Below are positions 44,801 to 54,570 of a stretch of DNA of 64,000 nucleotides, piece by piece. This DNA comes from Paenibacillus dendrobii (GTDB taxonomy: Bacteria > Bacillota > Bacilli > Paenibacillales > Paenibacillaceae), in assembly GCF_009807035.1 (NCBI RefSeq), contig NZ_WUBI01000001.1:1736001-1800000 (forward strand). The letters are read 5' to 3'. How positions within the stretch are numbered: the stretch's first letter is position 1; the number at the start of each line of letters is the position of its first letter. The position numbers and the translations under genes were made by a program. The notes under the pieces were generated by a model. The model was not told the origin of the DNA. It was given only the letters and a program-made list of their open reading frames with translations, and made no database searches.

Positions 44801-46132
44801 GACGGCAGCAAGCTCTGTAATCTTACTGTTCGTAATGGACAGGCCCGTGGTCTCGATATCAAACACGATATAGGTCGCAGATTTTAGCTCAATCGGCTGC
44901 GGCTGCATCACGACCGGAACGGAGTCATTCACCACATTGGCTTCTACACCATAGATCATTTTGATGCCGTTCTTTTTTGCTGCCTTGGCAGCGTCGGGAT
45001 AACACTGAACGCCTCCATGATCAGTAATGGCAATCGCTTTATGTCCCCATTTGGCTGCTGTTTTGATATATTGGTCCACCGGCGTTACCGCATCCATCGT
45101 ACTCATGGTCGAGTGCAAATGAAATTCCACACGTTTCTCCGGTGCGCTGTCTTTTCGGGCTGGCGGTGCTTGCACCTCTGCCAAGTCCGACGGAATCATC
45201 ACAAGTTCAGGTATCTGCATAAACCGGTCATATTCAACGCGTCCGCGTGCTTTCACCCATTTGCCGTTTGCCAGAAGACTCATAATCTTCAGATCTTCCT
45301 TCGTCTTCGCAAACATTTTCATTTGCAGCGAATCGCTGAAGTCAGTGAGGTTGAACATAAACAGGGTGCTGCCGTTGCGGAGTTCCTTACTATCCAGTCC
45401 AAAAATGGTACCTTGGATCGTAATCTTCTTCTCTTCATCCTGAATCTCTTGAATCGGCACAGGCTGCTCCTTGATGTCATAGCCCACCTGCAGCCTAACC
45501 TCTTCACCGTCATCTTCTGCGCTGCGTGCTTCCGCTTCCATGTTGGTGATCATTTGCTGGATAACTTCCCGCTCTTCCTGCAGCTTCTTCTGCTGGAATT
45601 CTTCATATGCATCCCTGCTGACTTCACCAGCCTGGACTTTAACGCGTAGCGGGAGATCAAAATACTGCTGATAAAAACGGATAATGGCTTGATCAATCTG
45701 TTTCTTGCGTGCGAGCTCCAGCGAGGTATTATCTGTCATGGTAACGAGAAGCACGTCCCCGTCAAGCTCATGAGACGCTCTGGCCATCCATCCGTTGACC
45801 GAGGGAACCTCTCTGTGAATCCATTCAAGGAACAAGTTCCAGTAAGTATTAATAATTTCTTCGCGATCGACAGCAGCAATGTATTTAAAAACAAATGAAA
45901 TCTTGGCAATATGCTGCATTTTTTCACGGAGCTTCAGGCAGAAATTACGATAGACTTCAGCAGGTACCAGCGTCTCCTTAATGATGGAAACCACCCATTC
46001 CTGATTACTGCGGCTCGTTTCAACCTGTTCGATGTATCCATCCAAAAAATAAGGATCAATTAGTCCGGGGGGGATTTCACCCTGTTTCATCAGAAGTTCA
46101 AATCGTTTTCTCTGCTCATCAGACTTGTCCAT
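41816..46132 (-). CDS. polC: DNA polymerase III PolC-type alpha subunit
   Basis: PolC is the replicative DNA polymerase of low-GC Gram-positives. The 1438-residue protein (B. subtilis about 1437) has an N-terminal domain, an OB domain, a PHP domain split by the exonuclease (FHLHSTMSTMD near 340), the DEDD proofreading exonuclease (IVFDIETTGL near 424), the polymerase palm/fingers (DIDLNFSGEYQPQAHNY; FRAGTIGTVAEKTAFGY) and the C-terminal helix-hairpin-helix and clamp-binding tail ending QLSLF. The start MDKSDEQRKRF has AAGGGGG upstream; the open frame continues 26 codons into the proS terminator. Confidence 0.98.
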   Translation of the reverse strand: MDKSDEQRKRFELLMKQGEIPPGLIDPYFLDGYIEQVETSRSNQEWVVSIIKETLVPAEVYRNFCLKLREKMQHIAKISFVFKYIAAVDREEIINTYWNLFLEWIHREVPSVNGWMARASHELDGDVLLVTMTDNTSLELARKKQIDQAIIRFYQQYFDLPLRVKVQAGEVSRDAYEEFQQKKLQEEREVIQQMITNMEAEARSAEDDGEEVRLQVGYDIKEQPVPIQEIQDEEKKITIQGTIFGLDSKELRNGSTLFMFNLTDFSDSLQMKMFAKTKEDLKIMSLLANGKWVKARGRVEYDRFMQIPELVMIPSDLAEVQAPPARKDSAPEKRVEFHLHSTMSTMDAVTPVDQYIKTAAKWGHKAIAITDHGGVQCYPDAAKAAKKNGIKMIYGVEANVVNDSVPVVMQPQPIELKSATYIVFDIETTGLSITNSKITELAAVKMYEGQEIDRYATFVNPHEKIPYHIQQLTNITDEMVKDAPDLEPVLQEFVKFIGDGILVAHNARFDVGFIQASLKEYGMPTLDNPALDTLELARLLHPSMKNHRLNTLADKYKVLLESHHRAIDDTIALAGILNGLLADAEKIKGLTMLDRLNDYVGKDLSNTRPFHCGIYALNMTGKKNLFKLISMSHTEYFKRVPCIPKSKLEAMREGLLIISGCEKGEFFETVLNKTVEEAIEVAQFYDILEIQPLTMYMHLVDKGLVGSPTELKTAIKTICDIGDKLSKPVIATGNVHYLNPGDKLFRDITIHGITGFSPLKDIRKPDAHLRTTDEMLEEFEFLGKDKAMEVVVKNTNDLADRFEELELFPDKLFTPIIEGADDEIRNTCYETARSIYGEELPEVVIARLEKELEPIIKYGFSANYLISERLVKKSNRDGYLVGSRGSVGSSVVATFLGISEVNPLPAHYICLNEECKYSEWFLDGSVPSGFDLPDKTCPHCGNNLKGEGQDIPFETFLGFKGDKVPDIDLNFSGEYQPQAHNYTKEIFGEKCVFRAGTIGTVAEKTAFGYTKKYEEDHHQKWRGAELSRLAAGCTGVKRSTGQHPGGIVVVPDYMEVEDITPVQFPADDVNAEWKTTHFDYHAFDANLLKLDILGHDDPTMMRMLQDLTGVDPTTIPMNDPKVMSMFNSTEALGVEPGQIRTPVATYGVPEMGTKFVRQMLIESKPSSFADLLQISGLSHGTGVWLGNAQELIKNGTCNIKTVIGCRDDIMLFLIYKAGMDASLAFKITESVRKGKGLSQEWIDEMKKCKVPQWYIDSCLKIQYMFPKAHAAAYVISAVRTAYFKLYYPIYYYATYFSVRAEDFDIELCCQGYDAINRQINEIEQKGFQATTKEKSMLSVLEMALEMTARGFSFKSIDLYRSEATRFIVDEDSLIPPFSAMQGIGDNAARNIAAAREHGEFLSIEDFQQKSKASKSIIELLTQLGCFRGLPESNQLSLF

Positions 46133-46165
46133 GTTCTCTTCCCCCTTGCTCGTTAAGCTAAAAAT

Positions 46166-46237
46166 GAAAAGCTTCTGAACCCAGTCATAACTTCCGGGTT
46201 CACAACACACCGGGCCTACTTCTGGCAGAAGCTTTTC
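46166..46237 (-). terminator. Terminator after proS
   Basis: GAAAAGCTTCTG pairs perfectly with CAGAAGCTTTTC over a 48-nt loop that itself contains a GGGTT/AACCC pairing, followed by ATTTTTAG on the minus strand. It lies between proS and polC. Confidence 0.6.
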
Positions 46238-46297
46238 ATTGTTTATTCCTCATTTCCGCTTCCGGCTGTTACAACGGGAGCAGTCATACAACATGCA

Positions 46298-47746
46298 TCA
46301 ATAAGCTCTGGCAAAAACGACCGTATGCTTGGCAGGCTGACCGCATACCAGGCAGGTGTGTTTTTCTTCCGCAGGGCTAAATGGAATGTTCCGGCTTGTT
46401 GCCCCTGTTTCTTCCTTAACTTTGCTTTCGCACTCAGAAGAACCGCACCAGCCGGCCAAAGAGAATCCGCGTTTTTCTTCCATGCTTGACTTCATTTCTT
46501 CCAGCGTATCTACCGAATAGAAGTTGTCTGTCATGAACTGCTTGGCACGGTCGAACATTTCGCGCTGTACCTGATCCAGCATTGCATTAACCTCTTCAAC
46601 AAGGTTCGCCTGCTGCACCACTTTTTTCTCGCCGCTAATCCGCGAAACAAGCACGCAGACGCCGTTTTCCATGTCACGCGGTCCAATTTCCAGACGAACC
46701 GGAACGCCGCGCATTTCATACTCGTTAAATTTCCAGCCTGGACGCACATCGCTGCGGTCATCGACACGAACGCGTACGCCCGCTTTTTTCAACTCCGCGA
46801 ACAACTCGTCCGTGCGGCCGACAACAGCCTCCCAGGTTTTTGGCGGTCCGATCGGAACCATGATGACTTGAGTCGGAGCCACTTTAGGTGGCAGAGCTAG
46901 ACCGCGGTCATCTCCGTGCACCATAATGATCGAACCAATCAGACGTGTGCTTGTACCCCAGGACGTCGTATGCACATATTCCTGTTTATTTTCACGGCTC
47001 AAATATTGAATGTCGAAAGCTACCGCGAAATTGGTTCCGAGATAATGAGAGGTTCCCGCTTGAACCGCCCGTCCATCCTTCATCATCGCTTCGATGGAGA
47101 AGGTATCCACGGCACCCGCGAATTTCTCGGATGGTGTCTTCTGACCTGTAATGACCGGAATGGCCAAATATTCTTCAACAAAGTCGCGATAGACTTCGAG
47201 CATTTTCATCGTTTCTTCGCGTGCTTCTTCTTCTGTCTCGTGAGCGGTATGGCCCTCTTGCCACAAGAACTCGCTCGTACGGAGGAATGGCAGCGTACGT
47301 TTTTCCCATCTTACCACGTTAGCCCATTGATTGATCAGTACCGGCAGATCACGATAAGACTGGATCCATTTCGAATACATATGCCCAAACATCGTTTCTG
47401 AAGTCGGACGGATCGCCAGACGCTCTTCCAGCTTATCGCCGCCTGCTTCGGTTACCCAAGGCAGCTCAGGATTAAAGCCCTCAACATGCTCTTTTTCCTT
47501 CTGGAAGAAGCTTTCTGGAATGAAGAGCGGGAAATAGGCATTGCGGTGACCCGTTGCTTTGAAGCGACGGTCCATCTCTTGTTGGATATGTTCCCAAATT
47601 TCATAACCGTCCGGACGGAATACGATGCAGCCGCGGACGGGCGAGTAATCCATGAGTTCTGCTTTTTTAATAACATCGATATACCAGCGGGAAAAATCTT
47701 CTCCCTGCGGCGTAATCTCAGTCACAAATTGTTTATCGTTTGACAT
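46298..47746 (-). CDS. proS: Prolyl-tRNA synthetase, archaeal/eukaryotic (type 3) form
   Basis: The 482-residue class II synthetase charges tRNA-Pro. It has GCIVFRPDGYEIWE, AIRPTSETM, VVRWEKRTLPFLRTSEFLWQ (motif 2 region), SWGTSTRLIG, and a C-terminal zinc-ribbon-like domain with cysteines in WCGSSECE and CLVCGQ. It lacks the roughly 180-residue insertion editing domain of bacterial ProRS (about 565 residues) found at this locus in B. subtilis, so it is the archaeal/eukaryotic-like form. The start MSNDKQ has GGGAGG 12 nt upstream. It lies 30 nt after rasP. Confidence 0.95.
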   Translation of the reverse strand: MSNDKQFVTEITPQGEDFSRWYIDVIKKAELMDYSPVRGCIVFRPDGYEIWEHIQQEMDRRFKATGHRNAYFPLFIPESFFQKEKEHVEGFNPELPWVTEAGGDKLEERLAIRPTSETMFGHMYSKWIQSYRDLPVLINQWANVVRWEKRTLPFLRTSEFLWQEGHTAHETEEEAREETMKMLEVYRDFVEEYLAIPVITGQKTPSEKFAGAVDTFSIEAMMKDGRAVQAGTSHYLGTNFAVAFDIQYLSRENKQEYVHTTSWGTSTRLIGSIIMVHGDDRGLALPPKVAPTQVIMVPIGPPKTWEAVVGRTDELFAELKKAGVRVRVDDRSDVRPGWKFNEYEMRGVPVRLEIGPRDMENGVCVLVSRISGEKKVVQQANLVEEVNAMLDQVQREMFDRAKQFMTDNFYSVDTLEEMKSSMEEKRGFSLAGWCGSSECESKVKEETGATSRNIPFSPAEEKHTCLVCGQPAKHTVVFARAY

Positions 47747-47776
47747 AAAAATGGATTTCCTCCCAAGTATCATCAA

Positions 47777-49048
47777 TTATCCGTTGATTAATCGCAATAT
47801 ATCGTTGTAGGTTACTGCTATCATTAATAGGAAAAGCATCGCGAAGCCCACAAAGTGTACCATGCCTTCCCGGCTTGGATCAATCGGTTTCCCGCGAACA
47901 GCCTCTACTCCCAGGAAAACCAGTCGGCTTCCGTCCATTGCCGGAATTGGAAGCAGATTGAATATTCCCAGATATAAGCTCAAGATCGCAGCCCAGTACG
48001 TCAGCTGGACAATCCCCTGTTTGGCGATTTGCCCCGTCACTTCAAAGGTCCGAACCGGTCCGCCTATATCATCCATATTGAATTGCTTGATCAGTTGACC
48101 AAAGCCTTGGAAAATGATCTTGGTCGTATCAACCATCGCCGTTCCCGCTCCGGTAAAGGTTTCGCCGAATCCGGCTTTTCTAGTAGGGAGCTGGGGGGTA
48201 ATCCCGACCTTGCCGCCTTCTTGACCTTCCATTGTCCGAGGTGTCAGTGTCACGTTGAAAACTTCTTCTCCGCGACGGATTGTCCACTGCATCGGTTTGC
48301 CTTTGGATTTCGAAGTCAAATCAATCATCTTCTCGTAGTCGGCCCCGATCTTCACACCGTCAATGGTATCGACGATGTCGCCCTTCTTCAGATTCGCTTC
48401 TGCTGCCGGCATTCCTTTTGAAACTTCACCGATCTGAACATAGGTCGGATTATCCAAAGGAATTCCCGCCATTTGCAAGTGAATGCCGAACAGAACAAAC
48501 GCCAAGATGAAATTCATCAGCGGGCCTGCAAATATAGACATAGCCCGTTGCCCTACTGTTTTGCTGGCAAACTGGCGGTCCCGCGGAGCAATTTGTGTTT
48601 CCTGGGATTTGGATACGAGCATGGCCTGCGGATGAACGGGATACTGCTGAATCTCACCATCCACATCAAATCTAATTTTAAGACTTTCCGTAAGATCGAT
48701 GAATTCGACTTCGCCTCGGATCACATTCTTCCGATTATCCAGCTGATCCAGGTAAATCTTTTTCACTTCACCATCTTTGACCCTGATGGCGACCGTCTGA
48801 CCCGGGTGAATTTCCACCAGTTCGGGATCTTCGCCGGCCATGCGGGCATAACCGCCGAAAGGAAGCAGGCGAAGAGTGAATTGAGTTTCCCCGCGTTTAT
48901 AAGAGAACAGTTTCGGACCGAAACCGATCGCAAACTCCCGAACCAATATACCGGCACGTTTGGCGAAATAATAATGTCCCCACTCATGCACGGTCACGAT
49001 GACGAAAAACATGAGCACCGTTAAGAATACTACCTGCACCATTTCCAA
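47777..49048 (-). CDS. rasP: Site-2 protease RasP/RseP
   Basis: The 423-residue intramembrane zinc protease cleaves anti-sigma factors and remnant signal peptides; in B. subtilis it cleaves RsiW and FtsL. It has HEWGH (H21, E22, H25) in the first helix, a PDZ domain (about 215-290; VSKGMPAAEANLKKGDIVDTIDG) and the second active-site segment NLLPIPAMDGSRL. At least four hydrophobic helices are evident. The start is TTG at 49048 (GGGGG 10 nt upstream), with ATG at 49042 as an alternative. It is read from a promoter 170 nt upstream and continues into proS. Confidence 0.95.
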   Translation of the reverse strand: MEMVQVVFLTVLMFFVIVTVHEWGHYYFAKRAGILVREFAIGFGPKLFSYKRGETQFTLRLLPFGGYARMAGEDPELVEIHPGQTVAIRVKDGEVKKIYLDQLDNRKNVIRGEVEFIDLTESLKIRFDVDGEIQQYPVHPQAMLVSKSQETQIAPRDRQFASKTVGQRAMSIFAGPLMNFILAFVLFGIHLQMAGIPLDNPTYVQIGEVSKGMPAAEANLKKGDIVDTIDGVKIGADYEKMIDLTSKSKGKPMQWTIRRGEEVFNVTLTPRTMEGQEGGKVGITPQLPTRKAGFGETFTGAGTAMVDTTKIIFQGFGQLIKQFNMDDIGGPVRTFEVTGQIAKQGIVQLTYWAAILSLYLGIFNLLPIPAMDGSRLVFLGVEAVRGKPIDPSREGMVHFVGFAMLFLLMIAVTYNDILRLING

Positions 49049-49218
49049 ATCGTCGCATCCCCCTTTATTGTCTAAGACCGAAGCTTCCTAATCCGTGAAC
49101 CAATCACTTTGATTGATTCTCATAGAATGAATGATTATCCGGCAAAGGATTGTTTACTCCCTCACGCCTTCTGCTGCGATTTCGCTGTAAGGCTCGTCTC
49201 TCGATTCAGTCTATATAG

Positions 49219-49246
49219 ATTATCATTATTCTCCGGCCCCGCACAA
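49219..49246 (-). promoter_or_regulatory. Candidate promoter of rasP-proS
   Basis: TTGTGC and GATAAT are spaced 16 nt on the minus strand in the 277-nt gap between dxr and rasP. No terminator hairpin is evident in the gap, so read-through from dxr is also likely. Confidence 0.4.
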
Positions 49247-49325
49247 GAGAATCACTTTTGAGTCATTTTTTAGATAAGGGAGAAGAGTGGGTCACTTACG
49301 GTTAATCCATCCCCGCGCGCCTTTT

Positions 49326-50465
49326 TTACAGCTTAGCCGCGGCTTCCCGAGTGCGGTTGTCGCACTCCTCGATCTCCGAAAGTTCAGGTTCTGAAATGTT
49401 GTGATGCTGATCTAGCACTCTTTCGATAATATCCTCAATTTGCAAAAATGAAATCTCCTTGCGCAAAAACCGCGCAACAGCTACCTCGTTCGCAGCGTTA
49501 AATGCGGTTGTAGCTGTACCACCCATTTTACCACATTCATAAGCCAGTCTTAAACAAGGGAACCGTTCGAAGTCCATTTCGCGGAAATGAAGCTTGCCCA
49601 CTTCGGCGAGCGACAACCGCTGCGAGGGGGATTCCCACCGCTCAGGATACGTAAGCGCGTACTGAATAGGTACACGCATATCCGGATTGCCAAGCTGTGC
49701 AATGATACTCGTATCTCTGAATTCCACAAAGGAGTGGATGATGCTCTCAGGGTGCAGAAGAACATGAATCTGCTCATAGGGTAGATCGAACAGCCAGTGA
49801 GCTTCAATGACTTCCAGTCCTTTATTCACCATGGTCGCCGAGTCGATCGTGATCTTGGCGCCCATGGACCAGTTTGGATGCTTCAGGGCATCCTCGACCG
49901 TAACCCGTGTTAATTCTTCACGCGTCCGATCACGGAAAGAGCCGCCGGAAGCGGTAAGCGTAATACTTGCCAGATCACCGCGGTTCTCGCCATTCAAACA
50001 TTGAAAAATAGCCGAATGTTCGCTGTCAATCGGCAGCAGGTCAACGCCTTTTTTCTTCGCAAGTGCAGTGACAATATGTCCAGCCGTTACAAGCGTTTCC
50101 TTATTGGCAAGTCCAATCGTTTTCCCGGCTTCGATGGCAGCCAGCGTAGATGGCAGCCCCAGGCTGCCCATGACGGCCGTCACGACCATATTCGCATCTG
50201 TACCCGCTGCAATTTCGATCAAGCCTTGATCCCCGAAGTATACTTCGGTATCGGCCGGAACCTCTGTCTTAACTTGTTCGGCCAACTCTCGATTCGCAAC
50301 CGAAATTTTCCGCGGTCTGAACTTGCGTACTTGTTCCAACAGCAACGAAATGTTGGTTCCTGCCGCAAGACCTTCGATTTGAAAATGGTCAGAATGCTTC
50401 GCCACTACGTCCAGTGTCTGCGTTCCGATCGAGCCCGTGGAGCCGAGCACGCTAATCTTCTTCAT
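49326..50465 (-). CDS. dxr: 1-deoxy-D-xylulose-5-phosphate reductoisomerase
   Basis: Dxr converts DXP to methylerythritol phosphate, the committed step of the MEP isoprenoid pathway. The 379-residue protein has the NADPH-binding [39 protein letters not shown] (metal-binding D and E) and [17 protein letters not shown] lies 6 nt before the ATG. Its products feed undecaprenyl phosphate made by the neighbouring uppS. Confidence 0.97.
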   Translation of the reverse strand: MKKISVLGSTGSIGTQTLDVVAKHSDHFQIEGLAAGTNISLLLEQVRKFRPRKISVANRELAEQVKTEVPADTEVYFGDQGLIEIAAGTDANMVVTAVMGSLGLPSTLAAIEAGKTIGLANKETLVTAGHIVTALAKKKGVDLLPIDSEHSAIFQCLNGENRGDLASITLTASGGSFRDRTREELTRVTVEDALKHPNWSMGAKITIDSATMVNKGLEVIEAHWLFDLPYEQIHVLLHPESIIHSFVEFRDTSIIAQLGNPDMRVPIQYALTYPERWESPSQRLSLAEVGKLHFREMDFERFPCLRLAYECGKMGGTATTAFNAANEVAVARFLRKEISFLQIEDIIERVLDQHHNISEPELSEIEECDNRTREAAAKL

Positions 50466-50483
50466 AACGAACCTTCTCTCGTG

Positions 50484-51284
50484 TTAATAAGGCATCAGCA
50501 TGACGATATGTACAAAAGGAAAAACGATAATCCAGCTATCACAGCGGTCAAGAATCCCTCCATGCCCCGGCAGGAGCGTTCCGGAGTCTTTGATGCCATA
50601 TACGCGTTTGTATGCTGACTGTATCAAATCACCCAACTGTCCGGCTACCGCACAAGCCAGTCCGATCGCAATGGCTCTCCCTAAGCTTAGAACTCCGCCG
50701 GACAAAACAGAGAAGAACACCGCAGCGATCATGGATATGACAATACCGCCAAGCGCGCCTTCGACGGTCTTATTCGGACTGATCGCAGGCCAAAGCTTGT
50801 TCTTACCGATCCACTTCCCTACGAAATAAGCTCCTGCGTCGCTGGCCCAAATCGATACGAGCAGCAGGAAGGTCCAGAACAATCCGTGACCATCCGGTGC
50901 GTTTCGGGAGTCGGCAATATAGAAAAAGCCGACTCCGACATAAACGGCACCCAAAAACAGCATAGCTGACTGCTGGATTCCGATTTTATTCTTGGTCAGG
51001 ACCGTCACCAGCATGAACAGAAACATAAGAATCCAAATCGCATGATCCCATGACAGCGGAAACTCGACGTTTAGCAGCTTCCATGGAAACATGAACATCA
51101 GTATGCCAAGATATCCAAGCAGTGCCGTACCGCCAAATGGAGAAACCTTTGTCATCCGCACGAATTCATAATATCCAATCACTGCCATCGCCAGGACGAT
51201 GAGATGGTACGGAAGACCTCCAAGCAGGCAAAATCCCAAAAAAACAACTCCAGCTATAATTCCGGTAATCAGTCGTTGTTTCAA
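50484..51284 (-). CDS. cdsA: Phosphatidate cytidylyltransferase (CDP-diglyceride synthase)
   Basis: CdsA makes CDP-diacylglycerol, the precursor that PgsA (also in this window) uses. The 266-residue protein has about eight hydrophobic helices and the family signature near the C-terminus, SAYKRVYGIKDSGTLLPGHG followed by GILDR. The start is TTG at 51284 with GGAGGAG 7 nt upstream. It lies between uppS and dxr, each less than 25 nt away. Confidence 0.96.
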   Translation of the reverse strand: MKQRLITGIIAGVVFLGFCLLGGLPYHLIVLAMAVIGYYEFVRMTKVSPFGGTALLGYLGILMFMFPWKLLNVEFPLSWDHAIWILMFLFMLVTVLTKNKIGIQQSAMLFLGAVYVGVGFFYIADSRNAPDGHGLFWTFLLLVSIWASDAGAYFVGKWIGKNKLWPAISPNKTVEGALGGIVISMIAAVFFSVLSGGVLSLGRAIAIGLACAVAGQLGDLIQSAYKRVYGIKDSGTLLPGHGGILDRCDSWIIVFPFVHIVMLMPY

Positions 51285-51304
51285 CGATTCTCTCCTCCAT
51301 CAGG

Positions 51305-52072
51305 CTAAGTCAGGCCGCCGTATCTCCGCGTCCTGCGTTGGTATTCAGCGACCGCTTCATATAAATATTGTTCGTTGAAATCAGGCCAGTATATATCGGT
51401 AAACCACATTTCGCTGTATGCCATCTGCCACAGCATAAAGTTGCTGATTCGCATTTCACCGCTGGTACGTATGATCAAGTCCGGATCCGGAATTCCGCTG
51501 GAGAGCATATGTTGACCCAGCATTTCCGGTGTAATGTCGTCCGGGTTCAAATCGCCCGTTTTGATCTTTCGTCCCAACTCGCGCATGCAGTCAGTGATTT
51601 CCTTCCGACTGCCATAATTCAGCGCAAAATTGAGCACCAGTCCGTCATTGCCTTCCGTTTTGCGCACAGCCTCTTCCATCGCGTTAATCGTATAGGAAGG
51701 AAGACCTTCTCGGTCGCCCATCATTCGGACCTGAACATTTTTCTCGATCAATTCATCCAGCTCAATAGCCAAAAATTCCTGCGGCAATCGCATCAGAAAA
51801 TCGACCTCGTCCTTAGGACGTTTCCAGTTTTCCGTCGAAAAGGCATACAGTGTCAAATATTTGATTCCCAGCTTATCTGCGGCAATCGTTGTCCGTTTTA
51901 CAGCCTTCATTCCATTTTGATGCCCGATAAAGCGCGGCAGTCCATGGCTTTTCGCCCAGCGTCCGTTACCGTCCATAATAATGGCGACATGCTCAGGAAC
52001 ATTGTCCATTGATCGCTCTGGCGGTTGTATTTTGTCTTCCCGTGTCCACCACGATCGAACTCGTTTGATCAT
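51305..52072 (-). CDS. uppS: Undecaprenyl diphosphate synthase
   Basis: UppS (cis-prenyltransferase) makes the C55 lipid carrier for peptidoglycan and teichoic acids. The 255-residue protein has the catalytic aspartate D34 in IIMDGNGRWAK, YAFSTENWKRP, NFALNYGSRKEI and DLIIRTSGEMRISNFMLWQ. GGAGG lies 7 nt before the ATG. The N-terminal 20 residues are basic and variable, as usual in the family. Confidence 0.97.
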   Translation of the reverse strand: MIKRVRSWWTREDKIQPPERSMDNVPEHVAIIMDGNGRWAKSHGLPRFIGHQNGMKAVKRTTIAADKLGIKYLTLYAFSTENWKRPKDEVDFLMRLPQEFLAIELDELIEKNVQVRMMGDREGLPSYTINAMEEAVRKTEGNDGLVLNFALNYGSRKEITDCMRELGRKIKTGDLNPDDITPEMLGQHMLSSGIPDPDLIIRTSGEMRISNFMLWQMAYSEMWFTDIYWPDFNEQYLYEAVAEYQRRTRRYGGLT

Positions 52073-52113
52073 TCTAGTTCCTCCATGCGGGTTTCTGCAA
52101 AAAAAGACACAAA

Positions 52114-52133
52114 CCCCACCATAATAGGAGGGG
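52114..52133 (-). terminator. Weak terminator-like hairpin between frr and uppS
   Basis: CCCC-CC pairs with GG-GGGG (one mismatch) over a 6-nt loop; on the minus strand TTTGTG and then seven T residues follow. It may reduce transcription into uppS. Confidence 0.45.
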
Positions 52134-52144
52134 CCGCAAGTCTC

Positions 52145-52698
52145 TTATACTTCCATGATCTCTTTTTCTTTAGCTACGAGCACTTTGTCGACTTCCGCGA
52201 TAAATTTATCCGTCGTTTTTTGGATGTCGTCCTGGTGACGACGGGATTCATCTTCAGATATATCGGTTTTTTCCATTTTTTTGATGTCATCGTTGGCATC
52301 GCGGCGAATGTTACGAATAGCTACTTTCGCTTCCTCACCGAACTTCTTGGTCAGTTTAACCAATTCTGTACGGCGTTCTTCAGTCAACGCTGGAATGACA
52401 AGGCGAATCGTATTCCCGTCATTGGCAGGCGTCAATCCGAGATCGGATTTCATGATTGCTCTTTCGATATCCGACAACGAAGATTTATCCCAAGGTTGGA
52501 TCATAAGCGTACGCGAATCCGGCGTATTGATATTAGCCAACTGGTTCAGCGGAGTCATTGCTCCATAGTATTCCACCTGTATCCGGTCCAAAAGTGCAGG
52601 TGCAGCACGTCCGGCACGCAATGTCGCCAGATCTCTTTTCAAAGCGGAGATTGCTTTATCCATGCGCTCTTCCGCGTGTTTTTTCACCGTTTGAGGCA

Positions 52699-52699
<1 letters not shown>
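52145..52699 (-). CDS. frr: Ribosome recycling factor
   Basis: The 184-residue RRF splits terminated ribosomes with EF-G. It has the three-helix-bundle sequence [36 protein letters not shown], and [32 protein letters not shown] (in part). The ATG overlaps the pyrH stop codon (TAATG), so translation is coupled. Confidence 0.98.
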
Positions 52700-53538
<839 letters not shown>

Positions 53539-53544
53539 CTAAAG

Positions 53545-53590
53545 AAAAACTTCCGATGCAGGCGTTAATAGCCTGAAAGCGGATGTTTTT
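53545..53590 (-). terminator. Second terminator between tsf and pyrH
   Basis: CAGGC/GCCTG, TCCG/CGGA and AAAAAC/GTTTTT stack into one long interrupted stem, followed by CTTT on the minus strand. Confidence 0.55.
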
Positions 53591-53644
53591 CTTACGAGAT
53601 CAGGGCGGTATTTTACGGAAAGCAATACGTTCTGATCTCTGAAA

Positions 53645-53675
53645 AAAGAGGGAACACTGGCGTGTTCCGCTCTTT
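53645..53675 (-). terminator. First terminator after tsf
   Basis: AAAGAG-GGAACAC pairs with GTGTTCCCTCTTT with a single bulged C and a 4-nt loop, followed by TTTC on the minus strand, 44 nt after the tsf stop codon. Confidence 0.78.
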
Positions 53676-53719
53676 AATGTTCACTGTGTATTCAAGCGTT
53701 ATTGCCGCTTATTGCTTGC

Positions 53720-54370
53720 TTAGTTCTTAACTTGAGCCATAACTTCTTCAACGAAGTTATCCACTTTTTTCTCCATGCCTTCGCCCAGCTCGTAACGAAC
53801 AAAGCGACGGATCGAGATGTTTTCGCCGATGGTGCTGATTTTTTCTTTCAGCAATGTAGCGATGGTTTTGTCCGGATCTTTGATGAAGGATTGCTCAAGC
53901 AAGCAGAATTCTTCATAGTATTTACCGATACGGCCTTCAACCATTTTTTCAACGATCTTTTCAGGCTTGCCTTCGTTCAGAGCTTGAGCCTTCAAGATTT
54001 CTTTTTCTTTTTCGATCTCTTCAGCAGGCACTTCTTCGCGTGCTACGTAACGAGGATTGGAAGCTGCGATATGCATTGCGATGTCGCGTGCGAATTCCTT
54101 GAACTGATCCGTTTTACCAACGAAGTCGGTTTCGCAGTTGATCTCAACCAGAACGCCGATACGTCCGCCGCCGTGAATGTAAGATTCAACAACGCCTTCA
54201 GTTGCTACGCGTCCAGCCTTATTTGCTGCTGCAGCAAGACCTTTTTCACGAAGAACTTCAATTGCTTTGGTGATGTCACCGTTTGCTTCTTCAAGCGCTT
54301 TTTTGCAATCCAACATACCTGCGCCTGTTTTTTCACGAAGCTCTTTTACCGCACTAGCACTAACTGCCAT
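53720..54370 (-). CDS. tsf: Elongation factor Ts
   Basis: EF-Ts is the nucleotide exchange factor for EF-Tu. The 216-residue protein (short form, as in other Firmicutes is nearer 290) has the N-terminal [37 protein letters not shown] and a C-terminal [17 protein letters not shown]. The reduced central region resembles the compact EF-Ts of Thermus/cyanobacteria. GGAGGG lies 7-8 nt before the ATG. It is read with rpsB. Confidence 0.97.
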   Translation of the reverse strand: MAVSASAVKELREKTGAGMLDCKKALEEANGDITKAIEVLREKGLAAAANKAGRVATEGVVESYIHGGGRIGVLVEINCETDFVGKTDQFKEFARDIAMHIAASNPRYVAREEVPAEEIEKEKEILKAQALNEGKPEKIVEKMVEGRIGKYYEEFCLLEQSFIKDPDKTIATLLKEKISTIGENISIRRFVRYELGEGMEKKVDNFVEEVMAQVKN

Positions 54371-54492
54371 GGAATATTCCCTCCAAAAAGTTGTTCATTA
54401 ATTTTTAGTTTGCCAGGGCCGCGTTCAGCGGCGCTTTGTTCTTAGATATATAGAAGCTGAGTCTACCGAAGCAGTTCTTCTTACATCTTAAA

Positions 54493-54544
54493 AAAAGGGC
54501 AGTGAGAGGTTATACACCTACCAACCACCCTTTTCATTTAATTC
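54493..54544 (-). terminator. Terminator-like hairpin between rpsB and tsf
   Basis: AAAAGGG pairs with CCCTTTT, with an inner AGGT/ACCT stem, followed by TTT on the minus strand. It may lower tsf expression relative to rpsB. Confidence 0.55.
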
Positions 54545-54570
54545 ATATCTATACTGCTTATCTGCTTGAC

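Noticed and set aside
44039..44887. Plus-strand open frame of 282 codons opposite polC
   Set aside because: Shadow of the polC exonuclease region; no ribosome site or family match.
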